Below, in pieces: positions 22,360 to 33,977 of a DNA stretch of 64,000 bases; within the stretch, counting starts at the first letter, position 1, and every line of letters starts with the position of its first letter. A model generated the notes under the pieces. It was not told the DNA's origin and did not search any database. It saw only the letters and a program-made list of their open reading frames with translations. The stretch comes from Bolinopsis microptera (Eukaryota; Ctenophora; Tentaculata; Lobata; Bolinopsidae): assembly GCF_026151205.1 (NCBI RefSeq), contig NC_087073.1, forward strand, positions 19,498,837-19,562,836. The letters are read 5' to 3'. Position numbers and translations under genes: made by a program.

Positions 22360-22920
22360 TCGGCCTCGGCGAGCTGCGAAGGATTGATATCGTGAATCAA
22401 ATGTATGTTATATTTATTAATTACTAGAAATAGAAAGGTTGACATCGGTAATCAAGGTTGTAGCGCGATCCGATGCACTACTGGGCCGCGCCGCGCATCA
22501 AATAATTGTTCTCACAACAATCAAGATTATGACCTGTTTTTGTGTATAATATGGATTATCATTTGCAACTTTGTAAATACAACAAATGACCCTGGACAAT
22601 AGTACAAAAATTTACAATTACTTGTATGTCTTAAAATCTGATCATTCGGCCAAAAGCTGCATTAAAGATGCAAAATTAAAGTTTAGGATGTCCCAGAATG
22701 CAACCAAGCTAACCTTAAAAAGATTATGACAGCAAATATGAGACCCCTCTATCAAAAGTCTACGAAACCCCTCTATCAAAAGTCTCATGCAACCTCATCC
22801 CTGCCCTTGATTCACGATGTCAATCCTTCGCATTTCGCCGATCTGCATACGGTTGCGAGAAGAATTATTTGATGCGCGGCGCGACCCAGTAGTGCATATT
22901 ATATCGCGCTACAATATATA
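22360..22920. repeat. Nested inverted repeats with GC-rich core (CGCGCCGCGCATCA family)
   Basis: GCGAAGGATTGATATCGTGAATCAA at about 22,376-22,400 is opposed by TTGATTCACGATGTCAATCC at about 22,808-22,832. GCGCCGCGCATCAAATAATT at about 22,488 is opposed by AATTATTTGATGCGCGGCGC at about 22,863. A related copy is at 24,010-24,130, with two direct CGGCGCGGCACAGTA segments. Probably a non-autonomous transposon; a short direct repeat of CCCCTCTATCAAAAGTCT lies at about 22,745-22,790. Confidence 0.55.
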
Positions 22921-25862
22921 CGAGCCCGAAAAATTTGGGCAAAAACTTTGAAATCATTCCGGCGACCAAAAATTTGGGCATAATTCCTTCGTAAAAATGA
23001 ATGATTTTTCCTCTAAAATTTCAATTAAATCTATCTAACTAAGCGGCACATACTCTTGGGAACAAGGAAGGGTGTACAGAATTGCTGTAAACCTGGACCA
23101 AAGAAGTCTAATTTAAATTAACCATACATATGCACCATCACATTCTTTGAACTACAGTTACGTGGCTAATGCTTGTTGGTTGCTGTAATTAGTCATGGAT
23201 GAAGCACACGCTCGTTGGATCAACGAATTTTTTATATATTTGAAAGGGAGGTCGGACGACATAAGGAAAGGCTTTGAAAAGTCGGGAATAATGGCCATGG
23301 ATGCTTGTAGATCATACTTTACGGTGGATGAGAATCCATTTGCGGATTTGGTTTCAGTTTGAATCTGCCATGTGTTTGCCACGGTTTCACATGAATTGTT
23401 TAATCTTTTATTTTGACTTTTAAACTCCGTTCCTTCAAAATAAGCCTCTTCACTTGTTCAAGCCACGAATGATAGTTCAGAAAACTAAAATTTTAAATAT
23501 TATTTCGCTTGGATATGAAGAGAAAGCCATCTTTCCATGGATCTTAAATTTTTGGTGATCTCGACTCATATCTAGATAAACAATCAACATGTGCACGCAC
23601 TAGACCATATGGTATGCAAAAATTAGACCATAAACACTTTGAAAAGGAGCATACAAAACCCTTACTGGGCCGCGCTCAGGCAGCCTGTCATTCCGCCTAA
23701 TCTCTATTCTATATGTTTATGAACATGATAGCCTGAGGTCCCCAGGTAAACAAAACCCATTTTTAATAGACTACAAATTCTAACGGCTCAAAACTTGTAC
23801 AAATATCACTGCATTTTAGAATTCTCTAAGATTATCAAGTACCACCGCCCCTACTCCCTTTATGAGGCCATCAATATTTCAAACCATGCAATGAGTCTAA
23901 CGGTTATTTTTCTAAATAAATCAAATACCTTATTGTTTAATGCAGCCAAGCTTAGGAACACAGTTCATAAAATTTTTTTAACTTCAAGCAATTGCCTAGA
24001 AACTTCCATTTAATTGACGATGTCAATTCATCGCAGCTCGGCGCGGCACAGTAGCGCATCTCGCCGATCTAGCGCTGTGAGAAGCCTCATTGAGTGCGCG
24101 GCGCGGCACAGTAACGCATCGCGCTACAAACTTCCATTAACTTGATAAAATTGAGAACCAAAGCACTATTAGTACAATCACAGGCAGCTGACTTAAAAGA
24201 TATCTGGACTCCAACCAATTTTAAATTGCAGTAATCAAATTGCACATGCAGCGGGACACACCTAATATTACTATCATGATTGAACTATAAGCTGAAAAGC
24301 TTTCAGATCGATTTTTAACCACTTGATGTAATGTTTTTAATAATTAAATATTTTATTTTTTATCAGATCGAATTTTTATCAGATCGAACCTATATTTGAT
24401 AATCGAACCTATATTTGATAATCGAACCTATATTTGATAATCGAACCTATATTTGATAATCGAACCTAGATAGTTTAGTTTATGCGATAAATTTATATTG
24501 ATATTATTATTGTTGAATGAAGTTAACTCCTGAGATAAATGTTATTACTTTTTAACAAAGGGACTTGGAGTATAAACGACCAAGTTCGCATAAATGCCTA
24601 CCCAACCAAGAATTTAGGAGGCAAGGGTGGGTGCGTAAACTTTACGGTCTGCACTCTCCGATCCTGTATCACTCTGGGTTCTTTTTGACGTATTTTTTCC
24701 CGATCCATGACTCAAAGTGCCGAAGGCACAAAAGAGTCAAGGACAAGGGTTAGCGATCAAGGTTTTTTTTTGGATATGGTAGCTTTGCGACCGTGCGAGC
24801 GAGCGTGCGTGCCTGCGTGCGTACGTGTCGCCCACGTGTCTGCCTGCGCAAAGTTATTTTGCGCGAAAATCTGAATTAAACAATTGTTGGCGCGCGGTGC
24901 TGAAATGTTCAAGTACATTGTTAATTTCACCATGTACGCATCCCGCTGGAGACTAATTGATAGCATATTATTATTATTAGTTAGTATTACTATTTTGCAC
25001 AGATCCGTGTCTGGTTGCATAAACAATAAACATATGGTTACATAGAAATATACACGATTTTCAAATTAAATATGGAATTATATCAACTGGGCGGCGCTCG
25101 GCCTGACACTCCGCCATATCTGCATGCTTATAAACAGTAAAGACTGGGGTCCCCAGGTGGTATGGAATATGATCAAATACTCCATCACGGATCGGGAAAT
25201 TGAGCGGCCATCCACAAAAGAAAAGCGGCCGCATTTCTTGTTGTAATATGTATATACCTTCTATCCATTCTCTTGCTACTCCATGTCCCCTAAGATATCT
25301 GGTAAAAAGGTCCTGCTAGTTATTTATAAAATATATTTATGTTTGCTTTAATTGATACTAAATAAATTGTTGTTTTCTTGAAATTGTTGTTTTCTTGAAA
25401 GGTCAAATACCAAAATTTTGGTTACCAAAAGTTTAGTCGACTTAACAATTAATTTGTGTGCACAAAATTTGGGCGAGAGGCCCGCTCAAATTTTTCGTTG
25501 CCCAAATTTTTGGGAAATAAGGTATTTGATTGTTTAAAGTTCAAAAATATTGGTAACAATGGACCATTTCCGTTACCTATGTATTGTGCTCTGCAAATTG
25601 CAACACTTGATTTAAATTGTGCTCTGCCAATTGCATCACTTGATTTAATTGAATGTATATATTGTTGACCTTTTTATATTCAAAAAAATGTAAAGCTTAC
25701 ACCCAACAATGTGAAAAATGAAGTTTATAAATGTCTTCCATGTAAACTGATATTATACATTTTACAGTATAAATGTATGCACGATTAATTCTTATTTATG
25801 TAACATATCTTCAACATATCTATGCCACAATTTTATATGTAACCTCTCATTCAGGTAGTATT
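22921..25862. other. Gene-poor region with dispersed repeats
   Basis: I see no supported gene. It holds repeat-family copies at about 23,680-23,750, 24,010-24,130 and 25,085-25,160, and a 19-bp tandem at 24,391. The minus-strand ORF at 23,158-23,382 has protein-like composition but no recognisable family. The 5' end of the first Mpv17-like gene probably lies in the last few hundred bases, since CATTCAG just before its ATG looks like a splice acceptor. Confidence 0.4.
24391..24466. repeat. 19-bp tandem repeat, 4 copies
   Basis: Four exact copies of TATATTTGATAATCGAACC, preceded by degenerate ATCAGATCGAA units at about 24,362-24,390. Confidence 0.9.
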
Positions 25863-26600
25863 ATGTCCCTACAGCTACTGTACAGAATTTGTCGTAATAG
25901 ACCAAAGTTATTAAAATGCTGTCAGGTGTCAACATTGACTTTACAGCAATTTAAATCACCTTTAAGGACATTCCAGAAGCTTCTTGACAAGCGACCCCTT
26001 ATAACTAACTCTATGATTGGTGGTTTCTTTATGTTTGCTGGTGACCTAACTCAACAGTTATATTTCAATTCAGTCATCAAATGGAAAGAGGTATAATTGT
26101 CATATCTTTTTTTGGTACTCCACAAGTTTTTTTAATGTATATTTGCAGCTTGCTAAAAAATGTTGTATGCTTGAACTTTCATGTCAAAATTTTAAAAGTC
26201 AACGCAATTTCTTATTTCACAGGTTGCACTCTTCACATCCATTGGATTAATATATGGACCAATAGGAGCGACCTGGTACCGGTATTTAGACGTTTGGTTT
26301 CCTGGAACTGCTATCTGGCCAATTGTTACGAAGTTGGTTGTTGACGAAATTACTTGGGGACCGGCTTTTGCTGTACTTTTGTTTTATGTTTTACCGTTTG
26401 TTGAAACTCAAAGTCATGAAAAGGCAGCCAATGAACTAAAGGAGAAATTCTTAACTGGGTGGCTTGGGTCAGCTGGATTTTGGGCTGTCTTTCAGTCAAT
26501 AAATTTCAGATATGTTCCAAATAAGTATAGAATGACATATTTTATGGGAATTAGCTTTATTTATGATACTGGGATTGCTATTTATAAGTATCAGTACTAA
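25863..26600 (+). CDS. Mpv17/PMP22-family membrane protein, copy A
   Basis: Two coding exons: 25,863-26,090 (76 codons, donor GTATAA) and 26,223-26,600 (acceptor TTTCACAG), both phase 0, giving 201 residues. The Mpv17 family are four-helix inner-organelle membrane proteins (mitochondrial or peroxisomal) linked to mtDNA maintenance. Family marks: GGFFMFAGDLTQQ, IYGPIGATWYRYLD, FPGTAIWPIVTKLVVDE and a C-terminal GFWAVFQSINFRYVPNKYR. The basic, Ser/Thr-rich N-terminus (about residues 1-35) fits a mitochondrial targeting sequence. An upstream 5' UTR exon is likely. The neighbour at 27,840 is a paralogue about 2 kb away on the same strand. Which subfamily member (Mpv17L2 seems nearest) is not decidable by eye. 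Confidence 0.88.
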
Positions 26601-27839
26601 TTTGATAGTTTTGTAATTAGTAACTTATTAATGTTTTAGCGAGGTCTGATCCGTGATCGTCATCTTTTTACAGCGTTCGAAGTCTGTGTGAGGGTAAAAT
26701 GATGACATCCTCTGGATCAGGCAGAGGTCGAGTGTTATCGGGATTACTTCTGTAGTAGTTGTACAGCAATACTAAGGTAATGGGACTACAGCTGCAGACC
26801 CTCTACAGAGTACCGGCCAAACCTTGTTAACAAAGTCAAGGTTCTGTGAACGGTAGTTAAAAGTGCTTTTAAGGGACATAAGTCAAAGTAGTAGAATTAG
26901 AATTATTAGAATTATAATCAAATTTACACAGCAATACAATAATAATAGTAAATAATTTAGAGATGCTTCGATCTGCTGTGCAGGACATTCAAATCAGTCA
27001 AAAAATGTTAATAGAGTACCCTTCTAAGGACTAGGAATTAAAACATATAGTAAATAGATAATAAGTTAATGAGTATAAAGTATGATATAATGGTATGATT
27101 GGTTTAGAGCAACATCATGTAGTGGACATCTTGAGAAATGAGTAGTAGGTAGAATGTAAGGTTGCTCCTTCATAAATCGTCTTTTTCTCGGATAATAAAT
27201 TGACATCAAGTCTTGAAAATTATTCGAGAAGAATCTCGAATAATTTATTTGCAGTGTTCCACATGGCTATCTAAACTGCAAACCCTACCCATTGCTGAGC
27301 AAGGCCTTTATCTTCTCCAACGAACAGGATCATCAATAAAAAATATTAATTTTGTATTTTAAAATTAAAGTTATTTTTACTTCTGAGAATAAAGTGATAC
27401 ATTTAAGCCGAAATGTATCAATTACACTGATGTTATTTTTGATATGCAACTAATGGAAACAACGGTATTGCAATATAAGTTGAATACTGTGTGGCTGGAT
27501 GGCAACAAACTAAACTAACTTAAAAGTCTTGATGATTTTAAAGTATTGATGGTTTATCTTTTTTATCGGTGATGCATTTCTTGTATTGTATCATTTAATT
27601 AAGATGAATTGTAAATTTTATGTTTGTAATTATATTCTATGACTTTTACTATTTCTTTATTCGATAACATATCAAATTCAACTTGCGTCATGTGTCAATG
27701 AAACTATGCCAAATTTGTATTCAATGTTCAGATATTCAATAAATTAGATCAACTAATTAATAGATTAGATCGGTAGTTTATTAAATAGTATACCATATTC
27801 GACAGCAAAATGTTATGTTTTGTATCTCATTCAGGTACC
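26601..27839. other. Spacer between the two Mpv17-like genes
   Basis: No gene seen. About 26,645-26,730 contains an imperfect hairpin (GATCCGTGATCGTCATC against GATGACATCCTCTGGATC) and an otherwise GC-richer block to about 26,830, which could be a non-coding RNA or a small repeat; I cannot assign it. The remainder is AT-rich. Confidence 0.35.
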
Positions 27840-28683
27840 ATGTCCATATTGTGCAGAATTTGTTGTAAAAGACCACAGTTATTACAATGCCGTCAGTTGT
27901 CAACATCAACTTCACAACGATTAAAATCACCTTTAAGGACATTCCAGAAGCTTCTTGACAAGCGACCCCTTATAACTAACTCCTTGATTGGTGGTTTCTT
28001 TATGTTTGCTGGTGACCTAACTCAACAGTTATATTTCAATTCAGTCATCAAATGGAAAGAGGTATTTACATTTTGTATAATATATATGCTTCATAAGTGC
28101 CAGGGTTTCAATTGTGCTATTGTAGTTTTTTTTGTAACTCAGGTGCAATATTATGGTTGAATATATCAGTACCTTTGTTGGTACAAGCTTTTCTTTGTTG
28201 TGTTATATATGTTTATGGCATCTGAATGTGAATTTTCTGCAATTTATCATGTACTCGAATTTTCGTGTCAGATTTTTAAAAGTCATTACTATTTATATTT
28301 CACAGGTAGCAACCTTCACGTCATTAGGATTAATCTATGGACCAATAGAAGCAACCTGGTTCCGGTATCTAGATATTTGGTTTCCTGGAACTGCGGCCTT
28401 GCAAATTGTGAAGAAGTTGGTTGTTGATGAAATTACTTGGGGACCATTCGATGCTGCAGTTTTGTTTTATGCTTTACCATTATTTGAAACTCAAAGTCAT
28501 GAAAAGGCAGCCAGTGAATTTGAGCAGAAATTCCTAACTGGGTGGCTTGGGTCAGCTGGATTTTGGCTTATCTTTCAGGCAATTAATTTTAAATATATTC
28601 CAAATAAGTATAGAGCGATTTATGCTATGGGATTAAGTTTTATTTATGATACTGGGATTGCAGTTTATAAGTATCAGTTTTAA
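27840..28683 (+). CDS. Mpv17/PMP22-family membrane protein, copy B
   Basis: Same structure as copy A: exons 27,840-28,061 (74 codons, donor GTATTT) and 28,306-28,683 (acceptor TTTCACAG), phase 0, 199 residues. Identical in long stretches around the exon 1 end (PLRTFQKLLDKRPLITNS, FAGDLTQQLYFNSVIKWKE), but diverged in exon 2 (PIEATWFRYLD, AALQIVKKLVVDE, FDAAVLFYALPLFE). Exon 1 is much more conserved between the copies than exon 2. CATTCAG before the ATG again suggests a leading UTR intron. A predicted organelle membrane protein, as copy A. Confidence 0.88.
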
Positions 28684-29144
28684 TTTATTTCGTTAATTGT
28701 ATCAATACTCAATAATGCTATAATTGATGGTTTATCTTTTTTATCTGTCTGATTGACTTGTCGTGATGTATCATTATATTTATAAAGATAAATAATTGTA
28801 AATTATGTATTTCGTATTTTAGGACTGCTAATGTTTTTTATACATGATAACCTATCAAATTCAACTTGTGTCATGTAATATAATTTGTATATAGTATAAT
28901 CTACTATATTGATCAACCTTCATCAAACTATGTTCATTTCATCACCTCTGAGTATATCTAGTTGTCTTATATAACTGGTTGTTTTAAAGAATAAAGAATT
29001 TAACCGTTACATTTCAGCCATGCAGAATTACACTGATATTATTTTAACAAAAAATACCGTCGTTTGATATGTTAATATATTAATAGTGCATTGATTGTAA
29101 TACATTTGTAGACCTGACACAGTTTATACTATATCCCAGTGAGG
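28684..29144. other. Spacer, no gene seen
   Basis: AT-rich sequence between Mpv17 copy B and TRMT112. It contains the 3' UTR of the former, with candidate polyadenylation motifs AATAAA near 28,991. No further feature recognised. Confidence 0.4.
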
Positions 29145-29842
29145 ATGAAGCTTTTAACGCATAACATGATGAGGTCGCATTGTAAAGGCGTGGTTAACGG
29201 ATTTCCTCTGAAACTTTCATCTACTCAGGTATGGACAGAACAGACGAAACATTTCATTTTTTAAACATTTGTCATTGATCTCTAGATCTGAAAAACCCGA
29301 AAACATGGTTCAGCAAAACAAATTTTAACTCGAAATATTCTAACCGAAATTGATCACCTTGCAGGTCGATGTGAAAGAAATCGAATTTAACGCAGATTTT
29401 GTAAACCGAATGTTATCTCGGTTAGAGTGGTCAGCATTAGTTGAAATAGCTAACCAGCTGGGTGTTGGAGATGGTCTACCTGAAATGCTTCCTGAGGAAC
29501 ACAAATTTGATGATGAGGACGTTTTGAAAAAGGTTTGTGATTGATGAACCGATTGAGATCGTAGTCAATAACCTGATCAAGCTTCGTTCAGGATCACTTT
29601 GGTCGATCAAACGACATGATGTATATTTACTCCAATACCCTCAGTACAAGTTTATGAGACTAGAGTGAAAAATAAGGCTCGTATTGACATATTATACTAT
29701 ACTTAAACTTTATTATTACCAGATACATCATGTTTTGTTGGAGGTTGAAGTAATCGAAGGAGAACTGGAATGCCCTGAAACGGGTCGGAAGTTCCCGATC
29801 AGTAGAGGTATTCCAGATATGCGGTTAAACGAAGACGAATAA
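29145..29842 (+). CDS. TRMT112: tRNA methyltransferase activator subunit TRM112-like
   Basis: Three phase-0 exons: 29,145-29,228, 29,365-29,532 and 29,723-29,842, giving 123 residues (about the family's usual length). TRM112 is the small zinc-binding or zinc-derived activator that binds and stabilises several methyltransferases acting on tRNA, 18S rRNA and release factor eRF1 (for example METTL5, BUD23, ALKBH8, HEMK2). Diagnostic features: N-terminal [15 protein letters not shown], the middle [18 protein letters not shown] helix, and C-terminal [19 protein letters not shown] followed by NEDE. Donor and acceptor sites are canonical (TCAG/GTATGG; TTGCAG; TTACCAG). Cytosol and nucleus. High certainty. 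Confidence 0.95.
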
Positions 29843-30301
29843 ATTCCTGACTCCCTCCTCACTCTTTCTTGTCGGGGAAATTGGAAGAAGTTTGAATTCT
29901 GGGATGATTTTACTTTGACTACACATGATCTATTTAATAATTTATTTCTTTTTATATCTTGAGATTGGAAATTATTTTAACTCAGTAACTTCAGTTTTAT
30001 CATACTCACAAATGACAAATCAATTGAGTTTTGATTCGTGTGTTATATCGATCATCAAACAAAATTTATCTATCTTCAAATCTACGATAATTTCTAATGT
30101 CCACAATAATTTGGATACAATGATATAAAATGACATGATTATCCGTTCTTTCTTACAATTTTGGACCACCAAAAATGTTTGCCGTTCAAGTTATGGAACA
30201 TGATATATTTTTATTTGTATTGTAATTAATACTAGTAATCTTTGTTTAGTATATGGTTCAACTAAAGGATGTAATTAAAACTAGTAATATTTGTTTAGTA
30301 T
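29843..30301. other. Spacer with a 49-bp tandem duplication before neuferricin start
   Basis: The segment around TTTGTTTAGTATATGGTTCA is duplicated at a 49-bp offset (ATG at 30,253 and at 30,302). The upstream ATG opens a 22-codon frame ending at GGATGA, overlapping the main start codon. Confidence 0.6.
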
Positions 30302-32200
30302 ATGGTTCAACTAAAGGATGATTCGTCGGAAGCATCAGAACACTCGACTGTAATAAAAGCTCCCGAGGAACAGAAACCACTGTGGCCTTACTTACTCCTG
30401 ACAGTTGCAATAGCACTACTAGCTATTGGAGCTCATTTTATACAGAAGACCTCACCTGATGGGAAATTACCATGTCCTTTCCATGCAGCCTTTGGATCAC
30501 TGGTAGGGTCAAACAAAATCGTACTTTAGCTTTTCTGTTTATAACATCCAACTGCAATCTATAACTTGTTGTACTTGGACACGAAAGGAAACACACACAT
30601 CTGTTGATATTTTGTAGCCACGTCTATTGATATTAATAACTCATGTTGAATTGTTGACATGTTATTGTCATCTTTCCTGTCCTCAGAGTAACCTAAAGAA
30701 TCCACACAATCCTACATCAGACGACCCTGTTCCTTCCAATGAACAAACATCACAAACCGAACAAAAGGAACAAACATCACAAACCGAACAAAGGGAACAA
30801 ACATCACAAACCGAACAAAGGGAACAAGCTGATCAATACGACTCGACACTTTATTCTGAAGAACTAGTTTATGGGAGCAAGAAAAAACTAGCCAATGTTT
30901 ACCGAGGAAGAGTGTTGACTAAACCAGAGCTAGCTGAGCATGGGTCATTATGATTTGTTTCTTTTCTATAATGTCGGTTGCTCAAATCTTAGATGTCCTA
31001 ATCACATTTTAAAAACTTTTTAGACTTTATAATATGCTTGAAAAGTCTCAGAACTTTATCTAAATATAGGTTATGTTGCTGCAATATTGTAATAAACTAA
31101 TAAATTAATCCGTAAAAAAATCCAGGCCAAGTTCAGAAAGACCATGGGTAGCAGTTCTTGGACAGATTTACGATGTTGCTGCTGGAAAAAGACATTACGG
31201 CGACGGGGGGTCTTATCATTTCTTTGCTGGTATTATAATTATTCTTGTTTTGAGTTTAATAGTGTTTTCAGAGGGTATCGTGCTCAATGATTATTAGTCA
31301 TTTTACTATGATGAGCAGTGAGCATGTATTAATATGGGCCCATCTAATTTTTCGGGAAAATTTGGGAAGTAATGTACTCAAAATATTTATTCACTAAGAG
31401 CTAAGCAGTCAGGTAAGCAGTCTTTTTCAAAAATAACACCAATTATTAAGGTTGAATTCCAGGCAAGGATGGATCGAGGGCATACTCGACAGGGCAGTTT
31501 GACGACGAAGGGTTAATTGATGACATAACTGGCACAACTGTACAGCAAATCGGGGAGATATATCATTGGATCAACATATTCAGCAAGAAGTACCCTTTTG
31601 TTGGTAGACTTGAGGTTAGGATTTAGGATTTACAGTTTAGGTCATTTGTAATTTGCATCTACTGAATTTAGACCTTGATCCAATCTAAGTCTAACATTCT
31701 TCTGTATAATCAGAATGTTGACTAAATTCCTTCCATCCCAGGGTCCGTTCTTCACCGCTGGAGGGCTGCCAACTGCTCACTGGCGCGAAGTTGAAGACTC
31801 ACTCTCACAACTCAATGCTATAGAGAAAGAGAAGGGTGAAGTTCGCCGGAAGTTCCCCTCCTGTAACAGCCACTACGATCAGGGTGCTGGGAAAGCTGAG
31901 GTCTGGTGCACTGAGAAGAGGTTTGAGTCTTTTGTCATTAAATTCTTACTTCTGAACACTTTCATGTTTCTACATTTTAGAATCTAACTTAATCAATGTT
32001 AATACCACAACTGAACGAATATCTGTTTACACAGTGGCGGAATAACGAGAGATTGGGTGGGAAATCCACGCCAACTCCACCTCCCTGGAGAGACTGTACG
32101 GTGTGCTTGTATTCAGGAGTCGCTACTTGATGATCCTAAACTCAAGGAATATCCGGACTGCGAGCCTACTTCTACCTCTTGTAAGATCAAATTGAATTGA
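30302..32200 (+). CDS. CYB5D2: Neuferricin-like cytochrome b5/MAPR-domain protein
   Basis: Six exons: 30,302-30,502, 30,687-30,943, 31,126-31,229, 31,463-31,614, 31,742-31,920 and 32,035-32,200, giving about 352 residues. All reading phases close correctly; the second donor (GG/GTCATT) is weak. An N-terminal hydrophobic segment (LLLTVAIALLAIGAHF) is a signal anchor. A Gln/Glu-rich linker with three TSQTEQ-type repeats (about residues 85-110) makes it longer than vertebrate neuferricin. The heme-binding cytochrome b5-like MAPR fold then runs from LTKPELAEHG through VAVLGQIYDVAAGKRHYG, YHFFAGKDGSRAY and TGQFDDEGLIDDI. The C-terminal Cys-rich part (CNSHY, AEVWCTEK, RCACIQ) matches the family tail. 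Neuferricin is a secreted or endomembrane heme protein of the membrane-associated progesterone receptor family. Confidence 0.9.
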
Positions 32201-32618
32201 TCGACTCAACTGTTATACCAGATCAGATCGTCACTTTTCCTCCTGTGGGCTGTGACAAGATTTAAACTTTACCTAACTTTTCATTAGTTCCTCCATTATT
32301 ATTGTCTTTATACGTTTTTAGGTTTATAAATTGTAATATCTTTGATGTATGAATATTTTGACATTTTGGCTGTATTTCATCAATTTATCTGTTGCACATT
32401 TTCAATAAAATCTTTTTTAAAAGCCGTATTTTTTAAATTGAGCAGTCCATCACATCTTGAACATCATTAATAATTTTAGTGCAATGATAAACAAATTTCA
32501 CTAACTGATATCGGACTCCTTACGTCGTCTTAGACATGTACCACAATTGAACTCTTAAATTATTTGAATTTATTAGATAATTACAAACTAATTGTTCTGA
32601 TACTCCCAGCAAGCTAGC
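32201..32618. other. Spacer between neuferricin and GTF2H4
   Basis: Contains the AATAAA polyadenylation motif near 32,404 (TTTTCAATAAAATC) for the neuferricin gene. Apart from that, no feature is seen. Confidence 0.45.
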
Positions 32619-33977
32619 ATGGGTGGCGGAGAAAAAGTCAAGATCCGGAACATCCACGAGTACATCCAGAAACTGCCCCAAGTCACACAAGATCGACTGT
32701 ACACCCACCCAGCAACATGTCTAGCTCTCTTCAGATCTCTCTCTGAAACTGCTCAGCAGTATGTCATGCGGCTTCTCTTCTTGTCCCAACCCTTTGCGCT
32801 GGACGCGCTAACTTCATGGGTTGTTAATGTTAGAGATAAAGCCAACCTGGACGCTACAAAACAGCTGAAATCAGTGAGGCTGTGGAGTGTGGTTAAGTTA
32901 GATAACGGTAACGATGGTGTGACTTTACATCCTAATTTTAGAAAAGGACTAACAACCGCTATGTGTGGGGGCGGGATGTCCTGGTATGGTAACCATCAGT
33001 TGGAGCCTGACAAGAAACCCAAAACTGTTGAATTCTTAGACTTGTACGCTAAGGAACGTTGGGAATGTCTGTTGCAGTACATGGTCCAAGGTAACTCTGA
33101 TTCAGATAAAGTGAGTCCAGACATAGCTAACTTGTTGCTACAGTCCGGTATGATTAACAAAAGTGGAAATGAACATGCCATCACCAGTGTAGGATTCCAG
33201 TTTCTCCTCCTCGACGCTCCCTCTCAGATATGGTACTTCATGCTCAAATACCTTGACAAGTGTGACACAATCGACCTCAACCTCACCACATGCCTAGCCT
33301 TTATATTCCAACTCAGTTTCTCAACCCTGGGTAAAGCTTACCCGATAGGATCTCACGCTACATTCGTTCAACATCTGAGACAGATTGGTTTAGTGTATCA
33401 ACGTAAACACACCTCACCCTGGTTTTACCCTACTCGACATGCTATAGACTTCCTCTCTGCTGGTTCTAACAAGTCAGCTGAAAGGAAGGAAGGGTTCATC
33501 GTGGTGGAAACTAATTTCCGGGTATACGCCTACACTTCAAATGAACTCGACATTGCTCTTGTGGCCCTGTTTGCAGAAACCCTGCATCGGTTCGAGAGTT
33601 TTGTAGTCGGTCAAATGACTCGAGAGAGCGTACAGTTGGCTCTACAAAACGGTATCAGTGCAAAGCAAATATTAGACTTCCTGGAATCACATGCTCATCC
33701 CCAAATGTTGAAAAACAAGCCGGTGATAGGTCCAACTGTTACAGACCAGATGTATTTATGGGAAATGGAACGTTCTAGGCTGGCCACAGAGGAGGGGGTC
33801 TTGTACTCCCAGTTTTTGAGTGATGCTGATTTTAAGGTGGTACATGAGTATGCTCAGAACATTGGGTCAGTTCAGTGGTCTAATGTTCAAAAGAGATTGT
33901 TGGTGGTCAATAAGAAGGGCCATGGTGATGTTAAGAAGTATTGGAAAGCGTATAAAAAGGAACACGGCGAATGTTAA
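32619..33977 (+). CDS. GTF2H4: TFIIH core subunit p52 (Tfb2 homologue)
   Basis: A single-exon ORF of 452 residues, close to the family's ~460. p52/Tfb2 is the TFIIH core subunit that anchors and stimulates the XPB translocase in transcription initiation and nucleotide-excision repair. Recognisable: N-terminal YIQKLPQVTQDRLYTHPATC, RLLFLSQPFALDALTSWV, HPNFRKGLTTAMCGGG, DLYAKERWECLLQYMV, the FLLLDAPSQIWYFMLKYL segment, FIVVETNFRVYAYTSNELDIA, and the C-terminal p8-binding region ending VKKYWKAYKKEHGEC. The intronless form differs from the intron-rich neighbours. A pyrimidine/AG site just before the ATG (CTCCCAG) might close a 5' UTR intron. Confidence 0.95.
   Translation: MGGGEKVKIRNIHEYIQKLPQVTQDRLYTHPATCLALFRSLSETAQQYVMRLLFLSQPFALDALTSWVVNVRDKANLDATKQLKSVRLWSVVKLDNGNDGVTLHPNFRKGLTTAMCGGGMSWYGNHQLEPDKKPKTVEFLDLYAKERWECLLQYMVQGNSDSDKVSPDIANLLLQSGMINKSGNEHAITSVGFQFLLLDAPSQIWYFMLKYLDKCDTIDLNLTTCLAFIFQLSFSTLGKAYPIGSHATFVQHLRQIGLVYQRKHTSPWFYPTRHAIDFLSAGSNKSAERKEGFIVVETNFRVYAYTSNELDIALVALFAETLHRFESFVVGQMTRESVQLALQNGISAKQILDFLESHAHPQMLKNKPVIGPTVTDQMYLWEMERSRLATEEGVLYSQFLSDADFKVVHEYAQNIGSVQWSNVQKRLLVVNKKGHGDVKKYWKAYKKEHGEC

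Noticed and set aside
23158-23382. 74-codon minus-strand ORF as a gene
   Set aside because: Composition is plausible but there is no start context, family match or splice partner, and it lies within a repeat-rich region.
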